DNA from: Paracoccaceae bacterium | GTDB lineage: Bacteria; Pseudomonadota; Alphaproteobacteria; Rhodobacterales; Rhodobacteraceae | Direction of reading: 5' to 3' | Assembly (NCBI GenBank): GCA_024304875.1 | Contig: JAMWZF010000023.1 | Location: 5,007-16,999, forward strand | DNA: 11,993 nucleotides | Shown here: in pieces, positions 5,272 to 11,853 of the stretch | Position numbering within the stretch: the first letter of the stretch is position 1 | Layout: every line of letters begins with the position of its first letter | Notes under the pieces: generated by a model | Database searches by the model: none | What the model was told of the DNA's origin: nothing | The model's input: only the letters and a program-made list of their open reading frames with translations | Made by a program: the position numbers and the translations under genes

Positions 5272-5693
5272 GTCGGCACCTCCTTGGGATTGGCCGCTTC
5301 TTCTGCCTCGATCCGGGCCAGTTCCTGCTGGAGGATCGCGGCATTGCGGCGGTGGGATTTGAAGAAGACGTCGAAGGCGTCGCCGAGGAGCGGGATGCCC
5401 CCGATGACGGTGTCGACGCCGGTGTTCCAGGCCATGCGGATCAGCGACCTGCGGCGGGCGCCGATCCGGTGGCCTTCGTAGATCATGGCGATGCCCGGAC
5501 CCGCGGTGACGATGTCACCCAGCCCCGGGACGAGGCCGAGGATGGAGTCCCAGCCGACCGGCAGCCCGAAAATGCGGAACTTGGTGTCCAGCGTCTTCGA
5601 CAGCCGGTCGAAGCGCTCCACCCGGCGGCGTCGTTCGGCCGCTTCGGGCGACAGCGCCCGCGGTTCAGCGTTTGGCGATGATGTAGACGGCAT
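5139..5693 (-). CDS. DUF4112-family protein with extended C-terminal tail
   Basis: 184 aa from ATG 5693. The DUF4112 domain covers ~24-125: FDRLSKTLDTKFRIFGLPVGWDSILGLVPGLGDIV is split over 28-62, and GVDTVIGGIPLLGDAFDVFFKSHRRN over 92-117. Two Gly/Pro-rich hydrophobic segments suggest membrane association; the function is unknown. The last 44 residues (141-184) are low-complexity Ala/Arg/Ser/Thr and overlap the 70-aa gene in another frame. They look like readthrough into sequence constrained by the other gene. The start overlaps the end of pmp3 by 29 bases; GGGGA lies about 6 bases upstream. A TTG at 5717 is a weaker alternative. No separate promoter is seen, so it is probably cotranscribed with pmp3. 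Confidence 0.85.
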   Translation of the reverse strand: MPSTSSPNAEPRALSPEAAERRRRVERFDRLSKTLDTKFRIFGLPVGWDSILGLVPGLGDIVTAGPGIAMIYEGHRIGARRRSLIRMAWNTGVDTVIGGIPLLGDAFDVFFKSHRRNAAILQQELARIEAEEAANPKEVPTWQSARDHRTEAATPTRSSEPGARSTSRAAPAATSNAASARATR

Positions 5694-5823
5694 GGACGAT
5701 CCCCGGGATGTAGCCAAGAAGTGTGAGAAGGATGTTGAGCCAGAAATGCTTGCCCAGCCCGACCTGGAGGAAGACCCCCAGCGGCGGCAGCAGGATGGCG
5801 ACGATGATGCGGATCAGGTCCAA
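5665..5823 (-). CDS. Pmp3/YqaE-family membrane peptide (TTG start)
   Basis: 52 aa from a TTG start. The sequence is a textbook Pmp3/UPF0057 proteolipid: DLIRIIVAILLPPLGVFLQ (2-20), then GLGKHFWLNILLTLLGYIPG (22-41) and IVHAVYIIAKR. It has two membrane segments (~4-22 and ~28-49) with the family PPLGVF and GYIPGIVHA motifs. These peptides sit in the inner membrane and are linked to salt and membrane-potential stress. The TTG (5821-5823) has GAGGGG (5831-5836) 7 bases upstream, and homologues begin at this position. Upstream ATGs would add a polar leader untypical of the family. It has its own EcfG-type promoter 47 bases upstream and is first in a unit with DUF4112, the 70-aa gene and the PF10116-like gene. 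Confidence 0.93.
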   Translation of the reverse strand: MDLIRIIVAILLPPLGVFLQVGLGKHFWLNILLTLLGYIPGIVHAVYIIAKR

Positions 5824-5870
5824 TGGATCGCCCCTCGTATGATGTCTGTCAGTCTGCATGTCGAAGGAGG

Positions 5871-5896
5871 AACGTGCCGCGGCAGGCCAAGGTTCC
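5871..5896 (-). promoter_or_regulatory. EcfG-type promoter for the pmp3 operon
   Basis: Minus strand GGAAC (5892-5896), 17 bases, CGTT (5871-5874), 47 bases before the pmp3 start. It is back-to-back with the plus-strand promoter at 5922. Confidence 0.85.
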
Positions 5897-5921
5897 GATC
5901 GCGAAAGCCGCGTCAACCGGG

Positions 5922-5947
5922 GGAACCGAAGGCGCTTCAGCGGCGTT
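5922..5947 (+). promoter_or_regulatory. EcfG-type promoter for the AI-2E-family gene
   Basis: GGAAC (5922-5926), 17 bases, CGTT (5944-5947), exact consensus. It ends 41 bases before a 29-aa leader ORF and 127 bases before the permease ATG. Confidence 0.85.
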
Positions 5948-5988
5948 AAGGCACGTCATACACCGCGTATCGCTATCCCAGGGGCCAG

Positions 5989-6078
5989 ATGACCGATCAC
6001 GCATATCCGCCGGCGACACCGTCCCGGCACCCGTTTCCGCGCGCGACCGCCGGACACGGCACCGAGGGCCGGGCATGA
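5989..6078 (+). CDS. Possible 29-aa leader ORF coupled to the AI-2E-family gene
   Basis: ATG at 5989, TGA at 6076-6078, overlapping the next ATG (6075) as ATGA. The peptide starts MTDHAYPPATPSRHPFPRAT, rich in Pro, His and Arg, with no recognisable domain. AGGGG lies 4 bases upstream, rather close. The distance from the EcfG -10 to this ATG (41 bases) falls in the 30-47 range of the other EcfG genes in the window, whereas the distance to the permease ATG is 127. That makes translation of this leader plausible but not proven. Confidence 0.35.
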   Translation: MTDHAYPPATPSRHPFPRATAGHGTEGRA

Positions 6079-7196
6079 GCGCCGGCCCGTCTCCCAGTCA
6101 GACGCGCCGCCGGCGCGGAACGCCGGACCGGATCGTCAGCGGGCTTCAGACCCGCAAGGCGCAGTCTATCCTGATCTTCATCATCGCCATCGCGGCGCTG
6201 GGTCTGATCCTGATCCAGGCGCGTGCGATCCTTGTGCCCATCGCCTTCGCGCTGGTCGTGGGTGTCGTCGTCTCGCCCCTCGCGGACAAGCTGGCGCGCT
6301 TCGGCGTCCCCCGCTACGTCGTGGCGGCGGGGCTGCTGTTCCTCACCTCGGCTGTCCTGGTCGCGGCCTTCGTCGCGCTGGAGCCGCTGATCAGCATGTT
6401 CACCTCGCGCCTGCCCGAGATCCGGGCAGAGGTTCAAAGCTGGATGAACGCGATCTCGGGCATCCTGCGCGGAATCGAGGAGGTGAGCGAGGAGATCGAG
6501 CGTACCGTCGGCGGAGGTGACGGCGGCGGCGATGGCGGCGGCGGCGACGGCGGCGAAGAGGGCGGCGGCGACGACGCCCCGGACATACCGACGGTGATGG
6601 ATGCGATCTGGCTGGCGCCGAACATCGGCTCCAAGGTCCTGATCTTCATGGGCACGCTGTTCTTCTTCGTGCTGACCCGCCCGCAGCTCTACCTCGCCGC
6701 CGGCCGCTACCAGGACGTGCTGTTCCGGGCCGACCGGGCCGTGGCGCGCTATTTCGCGGCGGTGACGATCATCAACATCGGCCTCGGCGTCGTCACCGCC
6801 GTCGTCCTGTCGGTGATGGGCGTGCCGGATGCGATCCTCTGGGGCTTTGCCGCGGGCGTGCTGAACTTCGTGCTCTACATCGGGCCGCTGATGATGATGT
6901 TCTTCCTGCTGATCGGGGGGATCATGCAGTTCTCGGGCGCGATGGTCCTCGCCCCGCCGCTGGCCTTCATCGCCATCAACCTCACCGAGGCGCAGTTCGT
7001 GACCCCCACCTTCGTCGGCAACCGGCTGCACATCAGCCCGCTGGCGGTGTTCCTGGCGATCATCGTGGGCCTCTGGCTCTGGGGACCGGTGGGCGCCATC
7101 GTGGCGCTGCCGATCTGCCTCTGGCTGGCGGTGATACTGGGCGCCGGCCAGTTCGGCGAGGGAGAGGAAACCGAGGCCGAGGTCATCGAGGCCTGA
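6075..7196 (+). CDS. AI-2E family transporter (PerM-like membrane protein)
   Basis: 373 aa inner-membrane protein. Hydrophobic segments lie at about 31-49, 51-71, 81-103, 187-203, 225-248, 251-283, 288-303 and 322-356, the usual AI-2E exporter/PerM arrangement. Family motifs include VVSPLADKLARFGVPR (65-80), FAAGVLNFVLYIGPL (258-272) and EAQFVTPTFVGNRLHISPLA (305-324). Residues 145-170 are an unusual Gly/Asp/Glu run in the soluble segment after the third helix. The substrate is unknown; the autoinducer-2 name comes from E. coli TqsA, and related members have been tied to ion efflux. The chosen ATG (6075) has GAGGG 6 bases upstream; longer in-frame extensions lack support. It is transcribed from an EcfG-type promoter divergent from pmp3 and followed by a hairpin terminator. 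Confidence 0.92.
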   Translation: MSAGPSPSQTRRRRGTPDRIVSGLQTRKAQSILIFIIAIAALGLILIQARAILVPIAFALVVGVVVSPLADKLARFGVPRYVVAAGLLFLTSAVLVAAFVALEPLISMFTSRLPEIRAEVQSWMNAISGILRGIEEVSEEIERTVGGGDGGGDGGGGDGGEEGGGDDAPDIPTVMDAIWLAPNIGSKVLIFMGTLFFFVLTRPQLYLAAGRYQDVLFRADRAVARYFAAVTIINIGLGVVTAVVLSVMGVPDAILWGFAAGVLNFVLYIGPLMMMFFLLIGGIMQFSGAMVLAPPLAFIAINLTEAQFVTPTFVGNRLHISPLAVFLAIIVGLWLWGPVGAIVALPICLWLAVILGAGQFGEGEETEAEVIEA

Positions 7197-7209
7197 TCCG
7201 CCAAGGACA

Positions 7210-7242
7210 ACGCCCCGCCGCAGGGATCCTGCGGCGGGGCGT
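7210..7242. terminator. Hairpin between AI-2E-family gene and DUF1328 gene
   Basis: A 15-bp stem (7210-7224 with 7228-7242) and a 3-base loop, lying between two convergent stops at 7196 and 7266. It is very GC-rich and has no clear U-tract, so it may act in both directions or need Rho. Confidence 0.8.
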
Positions 7243-7265
7243 GTGCGTCTCGGGATGGAGACGTC

Positions 7266-7436
7266 CTAGCGCGTGCCGCCGCGGGTCGCCCGCAGGATGA
7301 GTGCGCCGACGAAGAGCACGAGGAAGACGAAGAAGAGGATCTGCGCGATCCCTGCCGAGGCACTGGCGATGCCGCCGAAGCCGAAGACGGCGGCGATCAG
7401 CGCGATGACAAGGAACGTAAGGGCCCAGCCAAGCAT
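7266..7436 (-). CDS. DUF1328 small membrane protein
   Basis: 56 aa: MLGWALTFLVIALIAAVFGF, then GGIASASAGIAQILFFVFLV, LFVGALILRATRGGTR. It has two membrane segments (~4-22 and ~29-48) separated by a small Gly/Ala/Ser loop, ending in a basic tail. The layout, with GWALTFL and FGFGGIA near the front, is that of the UPF0391/DUF1328 (YtjA) family of inner-membrane peptides, of unknown function and often stress-induced. The ATG (7434-7436) has AAAGGA 6 bases upstream. An exact EcfG-type promoter lies 37 bases upstream. It converges on the AI-2E-family gene. Confidence 0.93.
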   Translation of the reverse strand: MLGWALTFLVIALIAAVFGFGGIASASAGIAQILFFVFLVLFVGALILRATRGGTR

Positions 7437-7473
7437 TTTTTGTCCTTTCGGTTATGTTCTGGTCTGGACTGGC

Positions 7474-7498
7474 AACGCCGGCGGGCAGCAACGGTTCC
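7474..7498 (-). promoter_or_regulatory. EcfG-type promoter for the DUF1328 gene
   Basis: Minus strand GGAAC (7494-7498), 16 bases, CGTT (7474-7477), exact consensus, 37 bases before the ATG. Confidence 0.85.
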
Positions 7499-7710
7499 GG
7501 CACGGCGCGCAGGATCGGCGGCCGCTCGCGCCGGCGTTACCGCGCCTGCCGCCCCCCGACGCGGCTCTGCAAGAAAGTTGAAAAAAAGTCGCTGGGCGAG
7601 TGAACCGGATTGGCTCGAGCCGCGTTCGTCTTGTGAAGCCGGGCCGAACTTTCCGTCCCTCACCCCAGGTCCGGTCCGGGCGACGTGCTCCCAAGAGCGT
7701 CGCACTGATT

Positions 7711-7740
7711 ATCGGGAACGCCCGTCCCGGCGTTCCCGAT
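7711..7740. terminator. Hairpin downstream of gguB, U-tract on the plus strand
   Basis: A perfect 12-bp stem (7711-7722 with 7729-7740, ATCGGGAACGCC) with a 6-base loop. It starts 20 bases past the gguB stop and so probably ends the sugar operon. However, the T-rich run (TTTCTTTC) follows on the plus strand, so it would work best as a terminator for a rightward transcript. Confidence 0.7.
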
Positions 7741-7760
7741 TTTCTTTCGGGGGAGCCCCG

Positions 7761-9002
7761 TCAGGCCTGCCGCGACTTGTTGTAGACGTCGAAGATGACG
7801 GCGGCGAGCAGCACCAGACCCTTGATGACCTGCTGGTAGTCGATGCCGATGCCCATGATCGACATGCCGTTGTTCAGCACCCCCATCAGGAAGGCGCCGA
7901 CCACGGCCCCCACGATCTTGCCCACGCCGCCCGACATGGATGCCCCGCCGATGAAGACGGCCGCGATCACGTCGAGTTCGAGCGCGAAGCCCGCCTTAGG
8001 CGTGGCCGAGTTCAGCCGCGCGGCAAAGACCATGCCCGCCGCCGCCGCCAGCACCCCCATGTTGACGAAGGCGAGGAAGGTCAGCCGCTCGGTCCTGATC
8101 CCCGACAGCTTGGCCGCCTTCTCGTTGCCCCCCAGCGCGTAGATCCGCCGCCCCGTCGTCGTCCGCGCCGTGAAGAAGGCGTAGATGATCGTCAGCACGC
8201 CCATGGTGATGAGCACGTTCGGCAGGCCGCGGAAGGTGGAGAGCTTGTAGAGGATGAAGATCAGCGCGAGGCAGGTGATCCCGACCCGGGCGAGGAAGAA
8301 GGAATAGGGTTCCTGCTCCATCCCGTAGGCGCGGTTCTGGGCGCGGGACTTGGTCTCCATCCAGAGGATCAGGCCGGCGGCGATCAGGCCGGTGGCGAGC
8401 GCCAGGACGTTGACATTGCGCACGCCCAGCAGCTCGGCCAGCCCGGCCCCCCATGCGGCGGGGAAGATGTCGGGGACGAAGCCGTTGGCGATCAGCTGGA
8501 ATTCGCGCGGGAACGGTCCGAGCGACTGCCCCTCGAGCAACCAGAGCGAGGCGCCCCGGAACACCAGCATCCCCGCCAGCGTCACGATGAACGACGGGAT
8601 CTTCCAGTAGGCGATCCAGTAGCCCTGCATGCCCCCGATGATGCCACCCGCCACCAGGCAGGCCACCGCCGTCACCAGCGTCGGCGCCCCCCATTCGACG
8701 ATCATCACCGCCGCCAGCGCGCCGATGAAGCCCATGACGGACCCGACCGAAAGGTCGATGTTGCCGCTGACGATGACGATCAGCATCCCCAGCGCCATGA
8801 TGACGATGTAGCTGTTCTGCAGCAGCAGGTTGGTCACGTTCACCGGCCGCAGAAGCGTGCCGTCGGTGACGATCTGGAAGAAGACCATCACCAGGATCAG
8901 CGCCACCAGCAGCCCGTATTCGCGCATGTTGTGGACGAGGTAGTCCATCACCCCGCGGGATTCCGGGGCCATTCCTTCGTCGCGTTGTTCAGCAAGTGCC
9001 AT
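7761..9002 (-). CDS. gguB: Sugar ABC transporter permease (GguB/MmsB/XylH type)
   Basis: 413 aa inner-membrane permease of the branched-chain/ribose-type family (BPD_transp_2). It has about ten hydrophobic segments. Motifs shared with XylH/MmsB include GNIDLSVGSVMGFIGA, WKIPSFIVTLAGMLVFRG, TTTGRRIYALGGNEKAAKLS and GGVGKIVGAVVGAFLMGVLN followed by NGMSIMGI. It forms the transmembrane pore for sugar import with GguA and ChvE. The ATG (9000-9002) has GGGAGAGG just upstream and follows the gguA stop after 11 bases. The product ends in VYNKSRQA, stop TGA. The symbol rests on the neighbouring chvE-like gene; mmsB or xylH would be equal family labels. Confidence 0.92.
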   Translation of the reverse strand: MALAEQRDEGMAPESRGVMDYLVHNMREYGLLVALILVMVFFQIVTDGTLLRPVNVTNLLLQNSYIVIMALGMLIVIVSGNIDLSVGSVMGFIGALAAVMIVEWGAPTLVTAVACLVAGGIIGGMQGYWIAYWKIPSFIVTLAGMLVFRGASLWLLEGQSLGPFPREFQLIANGFVPDIFPAAWGAGLAELLGVRNVNVLALATGLIAAGLILWMETKSRAQNRAYGMEQEPYSFFLARVGITCLALIFILYKLSTFRGLPNVLITMGVLTIIYAFFTARTTTGRRIYALGGNEKAAKLSGIRTERLTFLAFVNMGVLAAAAGMVFAARLNSATPKAGFALELDVIAAVFIGGASMSGGVGKIVGAVVGAFLMGVLNNGMSIMGIGIDYQQVIKGLVLLAAVIFDVYNKSRQA

Positions 9003-9013
9003 CGGCCTCTCCC

Positions 9014-10534
9014 TCAGTCGGTCACGATGAGCGACATGATGCGTTCCTGGCTGGCCTCCCCGGCCGTCAGTTCGCCCACGAATGCGCCCTCGTTCATCAC
9101 GTAAATCCTGTCGCACATGCCCAGGAGTTCGGGCATCTCGGACGAGATCATCAGCACGCCTTTGCCCTGGGCGGACAGCTCGTTGATGATGCCGTAGATC
9201 TCGAATTTCGCGCCCACGTCGATGCCGCGCGTCGGCTCGTCGAGGATCAGCACCTCGGGCCCGGCGAAGAGCCACTTGGACAGCACGACCTTCTGCTGGT
9301 TGCCGCCGCTCAGGTTCACGACCTTCTGGAAGACGCCGGGCGTGCGGATGTTCAGCTGCCGGCGGTAATCCTCGGCCACCCGCGTCTCGGCCTTGTCGTT
9401 CAGGATGCCGCCCTGCGACACGCCGGCGAGGTTGGCCATGGTGATGTTGGTCTGGATCGGCTCGTCGAGGACGAGGCCGAGCGACTTGCGGTCCTCGGTC
9501 ACGTAGGCGAGGCCGGCGTCGATAGCGCGGGGCACGGTCGAGACGTCGACCTCGCGCCCCTTCATCTCCACGCTACCGGTGATCTTCTGCCCCCAGGAGC
9601 GGCCGAAGATCGACATGGCGAGTTCCGTCCGCCCCGCGCCCATGAGGCCGGCGATGCCGACCACCTCGCCCGCGCGGACGGTCAGGTTCACGTCGTGGAT
9701 GACCTGCCGGTCGGAATGGAGCGGGTGGAAGACGTTCCAGTTCCGCACCTCCATCAGCCGGTCCCCGGCGCGGCGCTGCCGTTCGGGGTAGCGGTCGGCC
9801 ATGGAGCGGCCGACCATGTCACGGACGATGGCGTCCTCGGTGATTGGATTGGCGCGGGCGTCCATCGTGCTGACGGTGCTGCCGTCGCGGATGACGGTGA
9901 CGGTGTCCGCCACGCGCCGGACCTCGTTCAGCTTGTGGCTGATGATGATCTGGGTGACGCCCTGTTCCTTGAGCTCCAGCATCAGGTCGAGCAGCGCCTG
10001 GCTGTCACTTTCCGACAGGGCGGCGGTCGGCTCGTCGAGGATGAGGAGGCGGACCTCCTTCGACAGGGCCTTGGCGATCTCGACCAGCTGCTGCTTTCCG
10101 ACGCCCAGCTTGTCGACCTTGGCCGAGGGCGGATCGGACAGGCCGACCTTCTTGAGCAGTTCCTCGGTCCGGCGGTTCGTCTCGCGCCAGTTGATGATGC
10201 CCGCGCGGGCGCGTTCGTTGCCGAGGAACAGGTTCTCGGCGATCGACAGCTGCGGGACCAGCGCGAGTTCCTGGTGGATGATGATGACGCCGCGCTTTTC
10301 GCTGTCGGCGATGTCGGTGAACTGGGCCAGCTGGCCCGCATAGTGGATCTCGCCCTCGTAGGTGCCCGCCGGATAGACGCCCGAGAGGACCTTCATCAGG
10401 GTCGACTTGCCCGCGCCGTTCTCGCCCACAAGCGCATGGATTTCGCCCTCGCGGACGGTCAGGTTCACGGTGTCGAGCGCCTTGACCCCCGGAAAGGTCT
10501 TGGTGATCGCGCGCATTTCCAGCAGCGCCGTCAT
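9014..10534 (-). CDS. gguA: Sugar ABC transporter ATP-binding protein (GguA/MmsA type)
   Basis: 506 aa, two fused nucleotide-binding domains, the normal length for carbohydrate uptake transporter family 2 ATPases. Domain 1: Walker A GENGAGKST (37-45), signature region LGVGKQQ (143-149), Walker B LLILDEP with D167-E168, H-loop H200. Domain 2: Walker A is degenerate, GLMGAGRTE (296-304) with R302 replacing Lys, the signature is LSGGNQQ (408-414), and Walker B VLILDEP has D432-E433. Loss of the second Walker lysine is normal for this family, so domain 1 is the likely main ATP site. It energises import with GguB. The ATG at 10532-10534 follows a 96-base gap after chvE that contains a stem-loop. 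Confidence 0.95.
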   Translation of the reverse strand: MTALLEMRAITKTFPGVKALDTVNLTVREGEIHALVGENGAGKSTLMKVLSGVYPAGTYEGEIHYAGQLAQFTDIADSEKRGVIIIHQELALVPQLSIAENLFLGNERARAGIINWRETNRRTEELLKKVGLSDPPSAKVDKLGVGKQQLVEIAKALSKEVRLLILDEPTAALSESDSQALLDLMLELKEQGVTQIIISHKLNEVRRVADTVTVIRDGSTVSTMDARANPITEDAIVRDMVGRSMADRYPERQRRAGDRLMEVRNWNVFHPLHSDRQVIHDVNLTVRAGEVVGIAGLMGAGRTELAMSIFGRSWGQKITGSVEMKGREVDVSTVPRAIDAGLAYVTEDRKSLGLVLDEPIQTNITMANLAGVSQGGILNDKAETRVAEDYRRQLNIRTPGVFQKVVNLSGGNQQKVVLSKWLFAGPEVLILDEPTRGIDVGAKFEIYGIINELSAQGKGVLMISSEMPELLGMCDRIYVMNEGAFVGELTAGEASQERIMSLIVTD

Positions 10535-10586
10535 GGCCCGTGCCTCCCTGCAGGGGACCCGATATTCGGGGAAGGGTGAGCGAAAG

Positions 10587-10613
10587 GGCCCGCCGGTGCA
10601 AGACCGGCGGGCC
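10587..10613 (-). terminator. Intra-operon stem-loop between chvE and gguA
   Basis: A perfect 11-bp stem (10587-10597 with 10603-10613) and a 5-base loop, 17 bases past the chvE stop. It is followed on the minus strand by CTTTCGC, only a weak U-tract. Partial termination or mRNA protection would give more binding protein than ATPase, as is common in such operons. Confidence 0.7.
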
Positions 10614-10630
10614 GAGGGGATGACCGAGTG

Positions 10631-11680
10631 TTACTCGAGGTCTTCCATCGTGTAGTAGCCGGAGCCGATGATCACCTCTTCCCAGTTGCTCATGTCGACC
10701 GAGACCGGCTCGAGCAGGTAGGAGGGGACGACCTTGACGCCGTTGTCGTAGGTCGAGGTGTCGTTGATCTCGGGCTCGCCGCCTTCCAGCAGGGCGTTGA
10801 CCATGCCGACGGTGACGCGGGCCAGCTCGCGGGTGTCCTTGAAGACGGTCGAGTACTGCTCGCCCTGCAGCATGGACTTGATCGAGCGGACCTCGGCGTC
10901 CTGGCCGGTCACGATCGGCATGGGCAGGTCGCCCGAGCCGTAGCCGACGCCCTTGAGCGAGGAGATGATCCCGATCGACAGGCCGTCGTAGGGCGCCAGC
11001 ACGCCGTGGACCTGCGCGTCGGTGTAGTGGGCGGAGAGGAGGTTATCCATCCGTGCCTGCGCCACCGCGCCGTCCCAGCGCAGCGTGCCGACCGTGTCCA
11101 TGCCCATCTGGCCGGAGACGATGTTGATCTTGCCGCTGTCGATCAACGGCTGAAGCACCGACATCGCGCCGTCGTAGAAGAAGTAGGCATTGTTGTCGTC
11201 CGGGGAGCCGCCGAACAGCTCGACGTTCCAGGTTTCCTCGTCGGGGAACCGCTCTTCGAGGCCGGCCACCAGGCTTTCGGCCTGCTGCACGCCGACCTTG
11301 AAGTTGTCGAAGGTGGCGTAATAGCTGACGTGCTCGCTGTCGCGGATCAGCCGGTCGTAGGCGATGACCGGGATGCCGGCGAAGTGGGCGTTCTCCAGTG
11401 CGTTGGACAGGGTGGTCCCGTCGATGGCCGCGATCACCAGGGCGTCGACGCCGTTGGTGATCATGTTCTCGACCTGGGCGAGCTGGTTGGGGATGTCGTC
11501 CTCGGCGTACTGAAGGATCGTCTCGTAGCCGGCGGCCTCGAACTGTTCGACCATCGAGTTGCCGTCCGAGATCCAGCGGGACGAGGATTGCGTGGGCATG
11601 GCGATGCCGACGGTCTGGGCGATGGCGCTGCCCGCGAAGAGGGCCGCTGCCGCCGCGGCGAGCAAAAGTCTGGTATTCAT
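10631..11680 (-). CDS. chvE: Periplasmic sugar-binding protein (ChvE-like)
   Basis: 349 aa. The signal peptide is at ~1-21 (MNTR, then an Ala/Leu-rich core, ending SAIA before QTVGIAMP). The mature part is a two-lobe periplasmic binding protein: GIAMPTQSSSRWISDGNSM near the start, NGVDALVIAAIDGTTLSNAL, GIPVIAYDRLI, GGSPDDNNAYFFYDGAM and PIVTGQDAEVRSIKSMLQGE. These follow ChvE/MmsE/XylF, which bind aldoses such as glucose, galactose, arabinose or xylose. The ligand cannot be fixed from sequence by eye. In Agrobacterium, ChvE also signals to VirA; nothing here suggests that role. The ATG (11678-11680) has GGGAGG 5 bases upstream. It is first gene of the chvE-gguA-gguB operon. No regulator gene adjoins it. 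Confidence 0.94.
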   Translation of the reverse strand: MNTRLLLAAAAAALFAGSAIAQTVGIAMPTQSSSRWISDGNSMVEQFEAAGYETILQYAEDDIPNQLAQVENMITNGVDALVIAAIDGTTLSNALENAHFAGIPVIAYDRLIRDSEHVSYYATFDNFKVGVQQAESLVAGLEERFPDEETWNVELFGGSPDDNNAYFFYDGAMSVLQPLIDSGKINIVSGQMGMDTVGTLRWDGAVAQARMDNLLSAHYTDAQVHGVLAPYDGLSIGIISSLKGVGYGSGDLPMPIVTGQDAEVRSIKSMLQGEQYSTVFKDTRELARVTVGMVNALLEGGEPEINDTSTYDNGVKVVPSYLLEPVSVDMSNWEEVIIGSGYYTMEDLE

Positions 11681-11853
11681 GATGTCCTCCCAAATCGGCG
11701 CTTGCCGCGCCGGTCGTCGTTCTGCGGATCGCTGCGGACCCGGACCGCACGCTAGTGTCACCGGACATACCTGTAAAATCGGTTTATCGCCTATCGCCAT
11801 ATCGTGAATGGTATGGCGCGGCAGCCGGGGCCGCCGCGCCGCTGTCGTCGGGC
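11681..11853. promoter_or_regulatory. Upstream region of the chvE operon, with repeats
   Basis: 173 bases between chvE and the next gene. It contains an inverted repeat CGCCATA (11795-11801) with TATGGCG (11812-11818), spacer 10, and a tandem 7-base repeat TATCGCC (11785-11791 and 11792-11798) that overlaps it. These could be operators for a sugar-responsive regulator. No EcfG-type site is present, and I cannot place a sigma70 promoter with confidence. Confidence 0.4.

Larger units (their letters stand above)
7437..7760. other. 324-base gap between the DUF1328 gene and gguB
   Basis: No convincing protein gene here. It holds the DUF1328 promoter (7474-7498), a perfect 10-bp inverted pair AACGCCGGCG (7474-7483 with 7529-7538) that overlaps that promoter's -10, an A-rich patch at 7571-7588, and a hairpin at 7711-7740. 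The rest shows nothing I can name. Confidence 0.6.

Noticed and set aside
7440..11755. Three long plus-strand open frames opposite chvE-gguA-gguB
   Set aside because: Their translations are His/Asp/Gly/Arg-rich with no family motifs, and they mirror strong minus-strand genes.
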